In this document: in pieces, positions 36,114 to 44,690 of the stretch
How positions within the stretch are numbered: the first letter of the stretch is position 1
How the letters are laid out: each line of letters starts with the position of its first letter
Assembly (NCBI RefSeq): GCF_902497745.1
Contig: NZ_CABVHJ010000022.1
Span: forward strand, 1 to 64,000
Origin: Pseudomonas fluorescens
Lineage (GTDB): Bacteria; Pseudomonadota; Gammaproteobacteria; Pseudomonadales; Pseudomonadaceae
Direction: 5' to 3'
Length of the DNA stretch: 64,000 nucleotides
Translations under genes and position numbers: made by a program
Notes under the pieces: model-generated
Databases searched by the model: none
The model's input: only the letters and a program-made list of their open reading frames with translations
What the model was told of the DNA's origin: nothing

Positions 36114-37988
36114 TCATCCTATCGTCCATGGTGCCGGTTGCGTGCCGGCGAGCAAACGCGCAAACGTGTCTGCCGGCAGGGCTTTGCTGAAAAAATAACC
36201 CTGGCCTTCTTCGCAGTGATGGGCCTTGAGAAAGGCCAGTTGTTCGGCGGTTTCGATGCCCTCGGCGATGACGTTCAGGCCCAGGCTCTTGCCCAGGTTG
36301 ATGATCGCGCTGACCAGCGCCGCATCGCTGCGGTCGTTGCACAGGTTGCGAATGAACGACTGGTCGATCTTCAGCACATCGATGGGAAACCGCCGCAGGT
36401 AGCTCAGGCTGGAATAGCCGGTGCCAAAGTCATCGATGGCCAGGCGCGTGCCCAGCGTCTTCAGGCGATTGAGCGCAGTCATCGTCGCCTCGACGTTTTG
36501 CATCAGTACGCCTTCGGTGATTTCCAGTTCCAGCCACTCGGGCGCCAGACCTGTCTGTTGCAGTACGCGCTCGATGCCGGCGACGAAGTCACGCTGGCGA
36601 AAATCGATGGGTGAAGTGTTGACCGACATACGGATCGGCGGCAGTCCGGCCAGTTGCCAGGCGCGGGTCTGCCGACAGGCCTCAGCCAACACCCATTTGC
36701 TCAGCGGCACGATCAGACCGCTGTCCTCGGCCACCGGGATGAAGTCCGACGGATAGACCCAGCCATGCCCCGGTTTTTGCCAGCGCACCAGTGCTTCGGC
36801 ACCCACCACGGCGGCCGTGCGCAGGTCGATTTTCGGCTGATAGTGCAGGACGAATTCATGCTCTTGCAGGGCGCGGCGAATGCCCGACTCGATGCTGTGC
36901 TGTTCGCGGGCGTGCTGGTTCATGGCTTCGATGAAGAAGCCGATGTTATCGGGGCCCTGTTCCTTGACGTTGCGCATCGCGGTCTCGGCCTTCTTGATCA
37001 GCTCGGTGGCTTCGAGGCCGTCATCGGGGTAGACGCTGATGCCGACGCTGGCGGTGACGCTGACATCGTGGCCGACAATCGTCTGCGGCAGGCGAATGGC
37101 GGCGAGGAGTTTTTCCGCGATGCCGTGGGTTTGCTGAGGGTGGTTGATGTCGCCGAGGATCACCACGAACTCGTCGGAGCCGTAGCGAAACACCGAGTCC
37201 GAATCACGCACGCAGGACAACAGTTGCCGGGCGACCCGTTTGAGCATCTCGTCACCCGCCGGATGGCCCAGCGCATTGTTGATGCGCTTGAAGCGATCGA
37301 GGCCGAGAAACATCACCACCAGTTGTTTGTCATGCCGCCGGCACACCGCCATGGCCTGACTCAGGCGATCACCGAGCAGGGTGCTGTTGGGCAGTTCCGT
37401 GAGGCTGTCGTACTGCAGCAGGTGCGAGACCTTGAGCAGTTCGTGCACCCGCGCCTCGATGGTTCGCTCAAGGCTGAGCATCTTCAGCGCCGCGTCCTGT
37501 GCCAGTTGCCATTTCCAGGTCAGGGCGTTGGCCATCTGACGGATTTCCAGACTGTCGAACGGCTTTTTCAGGATCAGCAGTTGGTCGCCGAACTCCAGCC
37601 GTTCGGCCATCGCTTCCCAGCTGTAGTCGCTGTACGCCGTGCACAAGGCGATTTGCAGGTTCGGGTCGACCCGCCACAGTTGCTCGATGGTTTCCAGGCC
37701 ATCCCAGCCGGGCGGCATGCGCATGTCGATAAAGGCGAGGGCGTAGGGATTGCCACTGGCCAGTGCGCGGTTGACCAGCGCCAAGGCTTCCTGGCCCTGA
37801 TAGGCGGAGTCGAGCTGGAAGCTCAAGCGCGGCGTCTGCTGACTGCCGAACAGCGTCTGTTCCAGTTGCTGCAAATCGACGGCGTCCGCCACCTGCGGGG
37901 CGAGGATCTTGCGAAAGTCCTCGTGGATCGCCGGCGAGTCGTCGATGATCAGGATGCGCCGGTTGGTCTGGGGAAAAGGCGTTTTCAT
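36114..37988 (-). CDS. REC-GGDEF(degenerate)-EAL protein, probable c-di-GMP phosphodiesterase
   Basis: A 624-residue cytoplasmic protein starting MKTPFPQTNRR at the ATG overlapping the upstream stop. REC at 1-160 with Asp88 (FIDMRMPPG) and the same insertion as its neighbours. GGDEF domain 190-350: the signature is GSDEF (270-274) and the metal-binding Asp of DLDxFK is Gly (FLGLDRFKRINN), so cyclase activity is doubtful; the I-site RDSD at 261-264 is kept. EAL domain 365-615: EAL at 398-400, Asn457, Glu492, DDFGTGYSS at 519 and LKID at 539-542 are all present, so hydrolysis of c-di-GMP is expected. Translationally coupled to the next REC-GGDEF-EAL gene. Confidence 0.92.
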   Translation of the reverse strand: MKTPFPQTNRRILIIDDSPAIHEDFRKILAPQVADAVDLQQLEQTLFGSQQTPRLSFQLDSAYQGQEALALVNRALASGNPYALAFIDMRMPPGWDGLETIEQLWRVDPNLQIALCTAYSDYSWEAMAERLEFGDQLLILKKPFDSLEIRQMANALTWKWQLAQDAALKMLSLERTIEARVHELLKVSHLLQYDSLTELPNSTLLGDRLSQAMAVCRRHDKQLVVMFLGLDRFKRINNALGHPAGDEMLKRVARQLLSCVRDSDSVFRYGSDEFVVILGDINHPQQTHGIAEKLLAAIRLPQTIVGHDVSVTASVGISVYPDDGLEATELIKKAETAMRNVKEQGPDNIGFFIEAMNQHAREQHSIESGIRRALQEHEFVLHYQPKIDLRTAAVVGAEALVRWQKPGHGWVYPSDFIPVAEDSGLIVPLSKWVLAEACRQTRAWQLAGLPPIRMSVNTSPIDFRQRDFVAGIERVLQQTGLAPEWLELEITEGVLMQNVEATMTALNRLKTLGTRLAIDDFGTGYSSLSYLRRFPIDVLKIDQSFIRNLCNDRSDAALVSAIINLGKSLGLNVIAEGIETAEQLAFLKAHHCEEGQGYFFSKALPADTFARLLAGTQPAPWTIG

Positions 37989-40243
37989 GCCTCGTCCTCC
38001 TTCGGCGCCAGACAGGCACTGTCCTTGAGCAAATGCCCGGCCTGTTCGGCGCTGACCGCTGCACTGAAATACATGCCCCGGGCGCTCGGCAGCGGGGGCG
38101 CGGCGGGTGGTGTGCACGGCTGATCCGAGGACGGCTGGCCTTCAGCGATGATGCCGATGTCCAGGTCGCGGGCGAAGTTGACAATCGCGCGCAGGGCATT
38201 GGCTCCGGCGATATCGTGGGCAGCACTGTCAACGAAACTCTGCGCCAGTTTGAGGTGATTGACCCGGTAGGTTTTCAGGTAGTCGAACGAGGAATATTCA
38301 GTGCCGAAATCATCGATGGCGATGCTCACGCCCAGTTCACGCAGGCGCGGCAACGCGTCGTTGTGCGTCCACTTGGTCTGGGCCAGCGTGGCCTCAGTGA
38401 CATCGAAGCGCAGATCCCAGGGCGCAAGCTCCCAGCGGGCGGTGGTGCGCAGCACGTTGTAGATCAGTTCGGGGCCACTCTTGAGTTGGGCCAGCGAAAG
38501 TTTGATCGCCATCACTGGCGGCGCGACCCCTTCGTTACGCCACTGGTGCATCTGGTGGCAGGCGTGATCCAGCACCCAGCGCCCGAGCGGAATGATCGCG
38601 CCGGTTTTCTCCGCGATCGGCACGAAGTCGGAAGCCGGCAGCAGCCCGTGACGAGGATGCTGCCAGAGGACTTGTGCCTCCATGCCGAGAATCCTGCCGC
38701 TGTGCAGATCGACCTCTGGCGCATACCGCAGCATCAGCTCATTGCCCTCGAGGGCCGTCATCAATTCGCCGACGAGGGTCATGCGTTCGGCCACTTCCCG
38801 GGAGATTTCCTCGGAATGGAAGTGGTACTGGTTGCGGCCCATTTCCTTGGCGCGGTACAGCGCCATGTCGGCCTGCCCGAGCAGCGTGTCGGCATCGAGG
38901 CTGAGGTCGCTGTAACTGCTGATGCCGATGCTCACCGAAATATGCAGCGCATTGCCGGCCAATTGGTAGGGCGCCAGCAGCGTGTCGCGGATGTTCGCAG
39001 CCATCGTGGCCGATTGGGTCGGATCGCTGACGTCCAGTTGCAGGATCGCGAACTCGTCGCCGCCCAGGCGCGCCACCACGTCGCTTTCCCGTACGCCGGA
39101 CTTGATGCGCCGGGCGACTTCCTGCAGCAGCAGGTCGCCCACCGGGTGGCCCAAGGTGTCATTTATCCGCTTGAAATGGTCGAGGTCCAGGTAGAACACC
39201 GCGAACGGCATGGCGCCCCGTCGCGCGGCGGCAAACGCCTGATGCAGGCGTTCGATCAGTGTGGCGCGATTGGCCAGGCCCGTCAGGCCATCGGAGCGCG
39301 CGAGCAAGGCCAGTTTGTCCTCGGCCAGCCGGCGTTCGGTGATGTCGAGGATGATGCCTTCGACTTCCAGCAGGCGGCCGTCCTGATCGCGCACCGGGAT
39401 GTAGCGGTTTTCCACCCAGCGCCAGGTGCCCTGGCCGGTGCGCATGCGGAATTCGATGGACGCGCCCGATGCATGCCGATCCAGCACCCGGGCCATGGCC
39501 GCATCGACGCTCGCCTGATCGTCCGGATGAATCAGTGCCTGCGCCCAGTCGGGCGAACCCACCAGGTCGGCGGCGACGTGGCCGTAACGGGTGATGTTGT
39601 GGGAGATGTACATCAGCGCAAACGAGGGTTCGCCGCGCAAACGGTAAAGAATGGTCGGGCTGTTCTGCACGATCACGTTGGCGTCCGACAGCTCACGGGT
39701 GCGTTCCTGCACCGCTTGCTCCAGCAGGCTCATCTTCAGTTCGGCGTCTTCGGTCATCTGCCATTTGACTGTGAGGGCGCTGGCCATCTGGCGGATCTCG
39801 ATGGCGTCGAAGGGCTTTTTCAGGATCAGCAACCGGTCGTTCAGCGCCAGACGCTGGTCGATATCCTCCCAGGAATAATCGGAATAGGCCGTGCACAGCG
39901 CAACTTGCAACTTGGGGTCGACCTGCCACAGCCGTTCGATGGTTTCCAGACCATCCCAGCCCGGTGGCATGCGCATGTCGATGAAGGCCATGGCGTAGGG
40001 ACGGTTTTCAGCCAGCGCGGCTTCGAGTTTGTCCAGCGCTTCGCGGCCCTGAAACGCCGAGTCCAGCTCGAAATGTTGGGATTGTTTTGCAGACGGGGTG
40101 CCGAACAACAGATTCTCGGTTTCGCCCAAACCATCGTCGCCGGGGATGACCGGGCTGAGAATCTTGGCGAAATCGCCATGGATCGCCGGACTGTCGTCAA
40201 CGATCAGCACGCGGCGATTGACGTGCACGGTTGGTGCCGTCAT
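37985..40243 (-). CDS. REC-PAS-GGDEF-EAL(degenerate) protein, probable diguanylate cyclase
   Basis: A 752-residue protein starting MTAPTVHVNRR; the frame is open 20 codons upstream without family match. REC 1-165 (Asp89 in FIDMRMPPG, Lys143), PAS/PAC 190-305 (EFRMRTGQGTWRWVENRYIPV), GGDEF 315-475 with intact LGGDEF (393-398), DLDHFKRIND and I-site RESD (385-388). EAL domain 480-735 is damaged: EAQ at 522-524, KLS in place of SVN at 581-583, and LKLA in place of LKID at 664-667. Hence likely a cyclase with a non-hydrolytic, possibly c-di-GMP-sensing EAL. First gene of the operon; opposite in decay to the next gene. Confidence 0.92.
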   Translation of the reverse strand: MTAPTVHVNRRVLIVDDSPAIHGDFAKILSPVIPGDDGLGETENLLFGTPSAKQSQHFELDSAFQGREALDKLEAALAENRPYAMAFIDMRMPPGWDGLETIERLWQVDPKLQVALCTAYSDYSWEDIDQRLALNDRLLILKKPFDAIEIRQMASALTVKWQMTEDAELKMSLLEQAVQERTRELSDANVIVQNSPTILYRLRGEPSFALMYISHNITRYGHVAADLVGSPDWAQALIHPDDQASVDAAMARVLDRHASGASIEFRMRTGQGTWRWVENRYIPVRDQDGRLLEVEGIILDITERRLAEDKLALLARSDGLTGLANRATLIERLHQAFAAARRGAMPFAVFYLDLDHFKRINDTLGHPVGDLLLQEVARRIKSGVRESDVVARLGGDEFAILQLDVSDPTQSATMAANIRDTLLAPYQLAGNALHISVSIGISSYSDLSLDADTLLGQADMALYRAKEMGRNQYHFHSEEISREVAERMTLVGELMTALEGNELMLRYAPEVDLHSGRILGMEAQVLWQHPRHGLLPASDFVPIAEKTGAIIPLGRWVLDHACHQMHQWRNEGVAPPVMAIKLSLAQLKSGPELIYNVLRTTARWELAPWDLRFDVTEATLAQTKWTHNDALPRLRELGVSIAIDDFGTEYSSFDYLKTYRVNHLKLAQSFVDSAAHDIAGANALRAIVNFARDLDIGIIAEGQPSSDQPCTPPAAPPLPSARGMYFSAAVSAEQAGHLLKDSACLAPKEDEA

Positions 40244-40495
40244 GCCGCGCCACCTGTGGGGAGGCGTGCTGTGGTGATCCGGGGCATCCTTTTCCCTCGC
40301 CATTTGCCTGTTTGTATCAGCCGATGGAGTCTTGCGCTGTGTTCAGCATAGTCGGCTCCCCGCTACTGCGCTTTCGGCCCCGGACAAAGATCGGCGTGAA
40401 TGCCGGCCAAAATCATCTAGCCTTGGACTCAGGCGCGGACCGGCGCAGTGTTGGGTCGGTGCGTCGTTATTTCTCTGTTTGCTTGAGGCCATGCC
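40244..40495. promoter_or_regulatory. Divergent promoter region of the c-di-GMP/kinase operon
   Basis: 252 bp between the first minus-strand gene and the plus-strand REC-HD-GYP gene. It must contain both promoters. I could not pick out a convincing sigma-54 or sigma-70 pair by eye. Confidence 0.4.
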
Positions 40496-41857
40496 ATGGA
40501 AGAGCTATCCGCGCCAATGCCGACGCATCGACCCACAGTGCTGCTGGTCGATGACGAAGAGTCGATCCTCAACAGCCTGCGCCGCCTGTTGCGTGGCCAG
40601 CCCTACGATGTGCTGTTGGCGACCAGCGGCGCCCAGGCGCTGGAGATCCTCGCGCAGCAGCCAGTGAACCTGGTGGTGAGCGATGCGCGCATGCCGGGCA
40701 TGGACGGTGCGTCGTTGCTGGCGCATGTCCGTGAGCGTTATCCGGCGACTGTGCGGATCATGCTCACTGGCTATGCCGACCCGGCGGCGATCATCAAAGC
40801 GATCAATGACGGACAGATCCACCGTTACATCAGCAAACCGTGGAATGACGAAGAGCTGCTGCTGATTCTGCGCCAGTCCCTCGAGCACCAGCATTCCGAG
40901 CAGGAGCGCCAGCGTCTGGAACGCTTGACCCGGGTGCAGAACGACCAGCTCAAACTGCTCAACAGCACCCTGGAAAAGCATGTCGCGGCGCGCACCGCCG
41001 AACTGCAGCAGACCGCCGACATGCTCGATCTGGCGTACGAAGAGCTCAAGCACAGCTATGTCACCGGCACCGAAGTATTTTCGCTGCTGGCCAATCTGCG
41101 CTTGCCACCTGCCAAGCAGACCAACCGGCAGATCATCGAGCTGGTGCGCAGCTACTGCAAACAGCACGGCCTGGACGAGGCCACCAGCCGTGATCTGACC
41201 ATGGCTGCGGCGCTGTACAACATCGGCAAGTTGAGCTGGACCGACGCGATGATGATCACACCCTCGGACCTGCTGCGTCATACCGAACGCGAGCGCTATC
41301 GCAGTTATCCGAAGCAGAGCGAATCGTTGCTCATGACCCTCGACCCGATGAAAGATGCGGCGCGTTTGATCCTGCATCATCAGGAGCGCTGGGATGGCAG
41401 CGGCTTTCCCGACCGGCTCAAGGGTGAGGGCATTCCGTTCGGTTCACGCTTGCTGAAACTGGCGGTGGATTTCGTCGAGTTGCAGCGCGGTCTGATCCTC
41501 GAGCGGCAGATGAACAGCGATGAAGCGCTGCTGTACCTGCGCCAATACGCCGGGCGCTTGTACGATCCCGATCTGGTCGAAGATTTCATTCAGGTGTGTG
41601 CGGCATTTCTCAGCGACGTGACGCTGGCCGATCCGTCGGTCAAGGTGCTCTCCACTCGGGATCTGGCGGCGGGGATGATTCTGGCGCGCAACCTGAATGC
41701 CGATAACGGCATGCTGCTGCTCAACGCCGGCAAGGTACTCAGCGCGCTGTTGGTGGAAAAGCTGATTGCGTTCGAAGCCATGGAGGGCGGCAAGTACACG
41801 ATTTTCGTCAAGGTGCCGGAGGAGGTTGAAGCCGTGCTCAAGGCCCAGGGGGAATGA
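40496..41857 (+). CDS. REC-HD-GYP-type response regulator with degenerate HD motif
   Basis: A 453-residue protein. REC 12-130 with Asp63 (VSDARMPGMDG) and normal spacing. A coiled coil (130-185) leads to an HD-GYP-like domain: LTMAAALYNIGKLSW has Tyr241-Asn242 where the metal-binding His-Asp pair should be, while HHQERWDGSGFPDRLKGEGIP (from 294) keeps the GYP loop as GFP. So the fold is kept but metal binding and c-di-GMP hydrolysis are doubtful. A C-terminal extension (about 345-453, LSTRDLAAGMILARNLNADNG) is of a type often found after such domains. Divergent from the c-di-GMP/kinase operon by 252 bp, so probably part of the same circuit. Confidence 0.88.
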   Translation: MEELSAPMPTHRPTVLLVDDEESILNSLRRLLRGQPYDVLLATSGAQALEILAQQPVNLVVSDARMPGMDGASLLAHVRERYPATVRIMLTGYADPAAIIKAINDGQIHRYISKPWNDEELLLILRQSLEHQHSEQERQRLERLTRVQNDQLKLLNSTLEKHVAARTAELQQTADMLDLAYEELKHSYVTGTEVFSLLANLRLPPAKQTNRQIIELVRSYCKQHGLDEATSRDLTMAAALYNIGKLSWTDAMMITPSDLLRHTERERYRSYPKQSESLLMTLDPMKDAARLILHHQERWDGSGFPDRLKGEGIPFGSRLLKLAVDFVELQRGLILERQMNSDEALLYLRQYAGRLYDPDLVEDFIQVCAAFLSDVTLADPSVKVLSTRDLAAGMILARNLNADNGMLLLNAGKVLSALLVEKLIAFEAMEGGKYTIFVKVPEEVEAVLKAQGE

Positions 41858-41924
41858 TTTACGGGGTGACCTCAGCGGGGCGCGCATGGGATCCTTGCGG
41901 TTTTTCCAGGCCGGTGGCTGACCC

Positions 41925-42359
41925 ATGACTTGTGCATCTGTTGACTCTGCAAACCTCATTCGTATAGCCGCCGCGCTGTTGCTCAACCCCGAAGGGCAAA
42001 CCCTGCTGGTACGCAAGCGTGGCACCACGGCGTTCATGCAACCGGGCGGCAAGATCGAGGCGCACGAGTTGCCGGCGCACGCGCTGGCGCGTGAGCTGGA
42101 GGAGGAATTGGGCTTGCAGATCGACCCGGCGCAGGCTGCATTTCTCGGGCAGTTCTCGGCGCCTGCCGCCAACGAACCGGGGTTTGTCGTTCAGGCGCAG
42201 ATCTTTCAACTGACGATCGACACTGACGTGATCCCGGCGGCGGAAATCGAAGAAGTGATCTGGGTCGATCCCGCCACTGATCCTGCTGTCGATCTGGCGC
42301 CATTGACACGCGACCTGATCCTGCCGTTTTATCGCAAGTCGCTGAGCGCAATCGCCTGA
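41925..42359 (+). CDS. Nudix hydrolase
   Basis: A 144-residue pyrophosphohydrolase. The Nudix box is complete: Gly42, Glu48, then RELEEELGL at 56-64. Preceding PGGKIE and following EVIWVDP fit ADP-ribose/(d)NTP-type small Nudix enzymes; the substrate is not readable. Start ATG at 41925 follows CCGGTGGC without a strong ribosome site. It leads a short run of three plus-strand genes (Nudix, LysE, GNAT) with tiny gaps, so they are likely one transcript. Confidence 0.93.
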   Translation: MTCASVDSANLIRIAAALLLNPEGQTLLVRKRGTTAFMQPGGKIEAHELPAHALARELEEELGLQIDPAQAAFLGQFSAPAANEPGFVVQAQIFQLTIDTDVIPAAEIEEVIWVDPATDPAVDLAPLTRDLILPFYRKSLSAIA

Positions 42360-42382
42360 TCATCCACGCAAAGGACTTTGCC

Positions 42383-43021
42383 ATGATCCCGCTTCAAGAC
42401 TTGCTGATCTTCGCCGCTGCCGCATTGCTGATGGTGCTGACGCCGGGCCCGAACATGATCTACCTGATTTCGCGTTCGATCTGTCAGGGACGCAAGGCCG
42501 GGGTGACGTCGTTGCTCGGCGTGGTGGCGGGGTTCTTTGTGCATCTGTTTGCGGCAGCGGCGGGTTTGACTGCGGTGTTTCTTGCCGTGCCGATGGCCTA
42601 TGAAGTGCTCAAATGGGCCGGTGCGCTGTACCTGTTGTGGCTGGCCTGGCAAGCGCTGAAACCCGGGGCGCGCTCGCCGTTCGAGGCGCAGCAGTTGCCG
42701 GCGGACTCGTCGCGCAGATTGATCACCATGGGCTTTCTCACCAGCGCGCTGAACCCGAAAATCGCGGTGTTCTACCTCTCGGTCTTTCCGCAATTCATCA
42801 CCCCTGAACACGGCTCGGTGTTCACCCAAAGCATCCTTCTCGGCCTGACCCAGATCAGCGTGAGTTTCTCTGTCAATTTGCTCATCGCACTGTTCGCGGC
42901 GGGCATCGCTTCGTGGTTTGTGCGCAACCCGACATGGCTGGCGCTGCAGCGTTATTTCATGGGCTTCGTTTTGGCTGGTCTGGCTGTGCGCCTGATGCTT
43001 GAGCAACGCAGGACGGCGTGA
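42383..43021 (+). CDS. LysE/RhtB family amino acid exporter
   Basis: A 212-residue inner membrane protein with six hydrophobic helices. LMVLTPGPNMIYLISRSICQGRKAG at the N-terminus and FLTSALNPKIAVFYLSVFPQF are the family signatures of LysE/RhtB translocators, which export amino acids such as homoserine or threonine. Substrate unknown. AAAGGA lies 8 bases before the ATG. Its stop overlaps a GTG of the following acetyltransferase gene. Confidence 0.93.
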   Translation: MIPLQDLLIFAAAALLMVLTPGPNMIYLISRSICQGRKAGVTSLLGVVAGFFVHLFAAAAGLTAVFLAVPMAYEVLKWAGALYLLWLAWQALKPGARSPFEAQQLPADSSRRLITMGFLTSALNPKIAVFYLSVFPQFITPEHGSVFTQSILLGLTQISVSFSVNLLIALFAAGIASWFVRNPTWLALQRYFMGFVLAGLAVRLMLEQRRTA

Positions 43022-43023
43022 AC

Positions 43024-43524
43024 ATGTGGATCGAACGACTGGACGCCAGCCATGCCCTGGCTTACCGCGAACTGATGCTCGAAGCCTACGACCGTCATCC
43101 GCAGGCCTTCACCTCAAGCGTGCGCGAACGCGCGGTGATGCCATTGAGCTGGTGGGAAGGGCGCCTGACCAGCAAGCTCGATGTGGTACTAGGCGCGTTT
43201 GAAGCAGGCACGTTGGCCGGCATCGTTGGTCTGGCCTTCGAACCGCGCGAGAAGGCGCGGCATAAAGCAACCCTGTTCGGCATGTACGTTTCAGCGGATT
43301 TTCGCCAGCACGGCCTGGGCCATGAATTGGTGCAGGCGGCGATTGCCGAAGCGCAAAACCATCCAGCGCTGAAACTGCTCCAGCTCACCGTTACCGCCGG
43401 CAATGACGCGGCGTTCAAGCTCTATCAGCGCTGCGGCTTCATTCAGTTCGGCCTCGAACCCTTGGCGGTGCGGGTGGGTGAAGACTACTTCGACAAGATC
43501 CACATGTGGCGTGAATTACCCTGA
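43024..43524 (+). CDS. GNAT family N-acetyltransferase
   Basis: A 166-residue acetyltransferase. The acetyl-CoA binding motif is in FGMYVSADFRQHGLGHELV (RQHGLG) and the C-terminal LTVTAGNDAAFKLYQRCGF is the usual motif B. I start it at ATG 43024; a GTG at 43018 overlapping the exporter stop would add two residues (MN). Substrate unknown. A REP hairpin follows immediately and may end the transcript. Confidence 0.9.
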   Translation: MWIERLDASHALAYRELMLEAYDRHPQAFTSSVRERAVMPLSWWEGRLTSKLDVVLGAFEAGTLAGIVGLAFEPREKARHKATLFGMYVSADFRQHGLGHELVQAAIAEAQNHPALKLLQLTVTAGNDAAFKLYQRCGFIQFGLEPLAVRVGEDYFDKIHMWRELP

Positions 43525-43535
43525 GAGGGGGCAAG

Positions 43536-43609
43536 ATCAAAAGATCGCAGCCTTCGGCAGCTCCTACGGAGATCGGTGTAGGAGCTGCCGAAGGCTGCGA
43601 TCTTTTGAT
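43536..43609. repeat. REP hairpin of the AGGAGCTGCCG family
   Basis: A perfect 32-bp inverted repeat (arm sequence starting ATCAAAAGATCGCAGCCTTC) with a 10-base loop between two convergent genes. It ends in TTTTGATTTTT, so it can also act as a terminator. The same family occurs at 56166-56246. Confidence 0.9.
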
Positions 43610-43617
43610 TTTTAGCA

Positions 43618-44535
43618 TCAGCGAACGGCGCTGACCCCGTCCAGGGTCGAGAACGATGTGTCCTTGGCCGTCAGCAGAAAATCGCGCATGTACGGTGCAT
43701 CGAGCATGTCGGTTCGAATCGCCGCGTACAAAGTCGCGAACAAGCCTTTTTCCCCCAAGCGTTTGCCTTTCACGTAACCGCGCGAGCTGTATTCGTGCAG
43801 TGCCCAGTGCGGCATGCCACAGACGCCACGGCCACTGGCGACCAGTTGCATCATCATCACCGTCAGTTCCGAGGTGCGCACCTGCGCCGGTTCGATGTCG
43901 GCAGGTTCGAGAAAACGCGTGAAGATGTCGAGGCGATCGCGTTCCACCGGGTAGGTGATCAGCGTTTCCGTCAGCAGGTCTTCCGGGACAATGTACGGTT
44001 TGCTGGCCAGTGCGTGCTGGTTGGCCACTGCGAGCATGGCTTCGTAGGTGAACAACGGCACATAGGTGATGCCAGCGATTTCCAGCGGGTCTGACGTCAC
44101 CACCAGATCCAGATCGCCACGGGCCAGCGCCGGCAGCGGCGCAAACGAGAAACCCGAGGCGAGGTCGAGTTCGACCTCCGGCCAGGCATCGCGGAACTGG
44201 TCGATGGTCGGCATCAGCCACTGGAAGCAGCTGTGACATTCGATGGCCATGTGCAGACGCCCGGCGGTGCCTCCGGCCAGACGACCGATATCGCGTTCGG
44301 CAGCGCGCAGCAGCGGCAGGGTCGCGTCAGCCAGTTGCAGCAGGCGCAAACCGGCGCTGGTGAAACGCACCGGTTTGGTCTTGCGCACGAACAGCGCCAT
44401 GCCCAAGCGTTCCTCAAGCTCCTTGAACTGGTGCGACAGCGCCGATTGCGTCAGGTGCAAGCGGTCGGCGGCGTCCACCAGACTGTCAGCTTCGCGCAGG
44501 GCATGCAGGGTTTTCAGGTGACGGATTTCAAGCAC
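43618..44535 (-). CDS. metR: LysR family regulator of methionine metabolism, MetR
   Basis: A 305-residue LysR-type activator. I start it at the GTG reading VLEIRHLKTLHALREADSL, which matches the start of E. coli MetR (IEVKHLKTLQALR); the frame is open 19 codons further. The helix-turn-helix is LVDAADRLHLTQSALSHQF. The ligand domain keeps MAIECHSCFQWLMPT, DLDLVVTSDP and ETLITYPVERDRLDIF, all strongly MetR-like, so it should control met genes with homocysteine as coinducer. metE is not in the window, so it is not in its usual divergent arrangement here. Confidence 0.92.
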   Translation of the reverse strand: MLEIRHLKTLHALREADSLVDAADRLHLTQSALSHQFKELEERLGMALFVRKTKPVRFTSAGLRLLQLADATLPLLRAAERDIGRLAGGTAGRLHMAIECHSCFQWLMPTIDQFRDAWPEVELDLASGFSFAPLPALARGDLDLVVTSDPLEIAGITYVPLFTYEAMLAVANQHALASKPYIVPEDLLTETLITYPVERDRLDIFTRFLEPADIEPAQVRTSELTVMMMQLVASGRGVCGMPHWALHEYSSRGYVKGKRLGEKGLFATLYAAIRTDMLDAPYMRDFLLTAKDTSFSTLDGVSAVR

Positions 44536-44690
44536 CGAGTGACTCCATGAGGAAAACTTGTGATCAACGCATAAACGTTGAGTTTGTCTCATGTTTGCCG
44601 GGCTGTCGATAATAACCCGGCATTCGACAGGTCGGTTGCGCGCCCGGCGATTCTCCCGCTTTTTCTGAAGGGTTGCCGTGCGACGTGGAT

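Noticed and set aside
36654..40351. Long plus-strand frames (489 and 772 codons) opposite the c-di-GMP genes
   Set aside because: Shadows of genes with clear REC, GGDEF and EAL motifs on the minus strand; no ribosome sites or domains.
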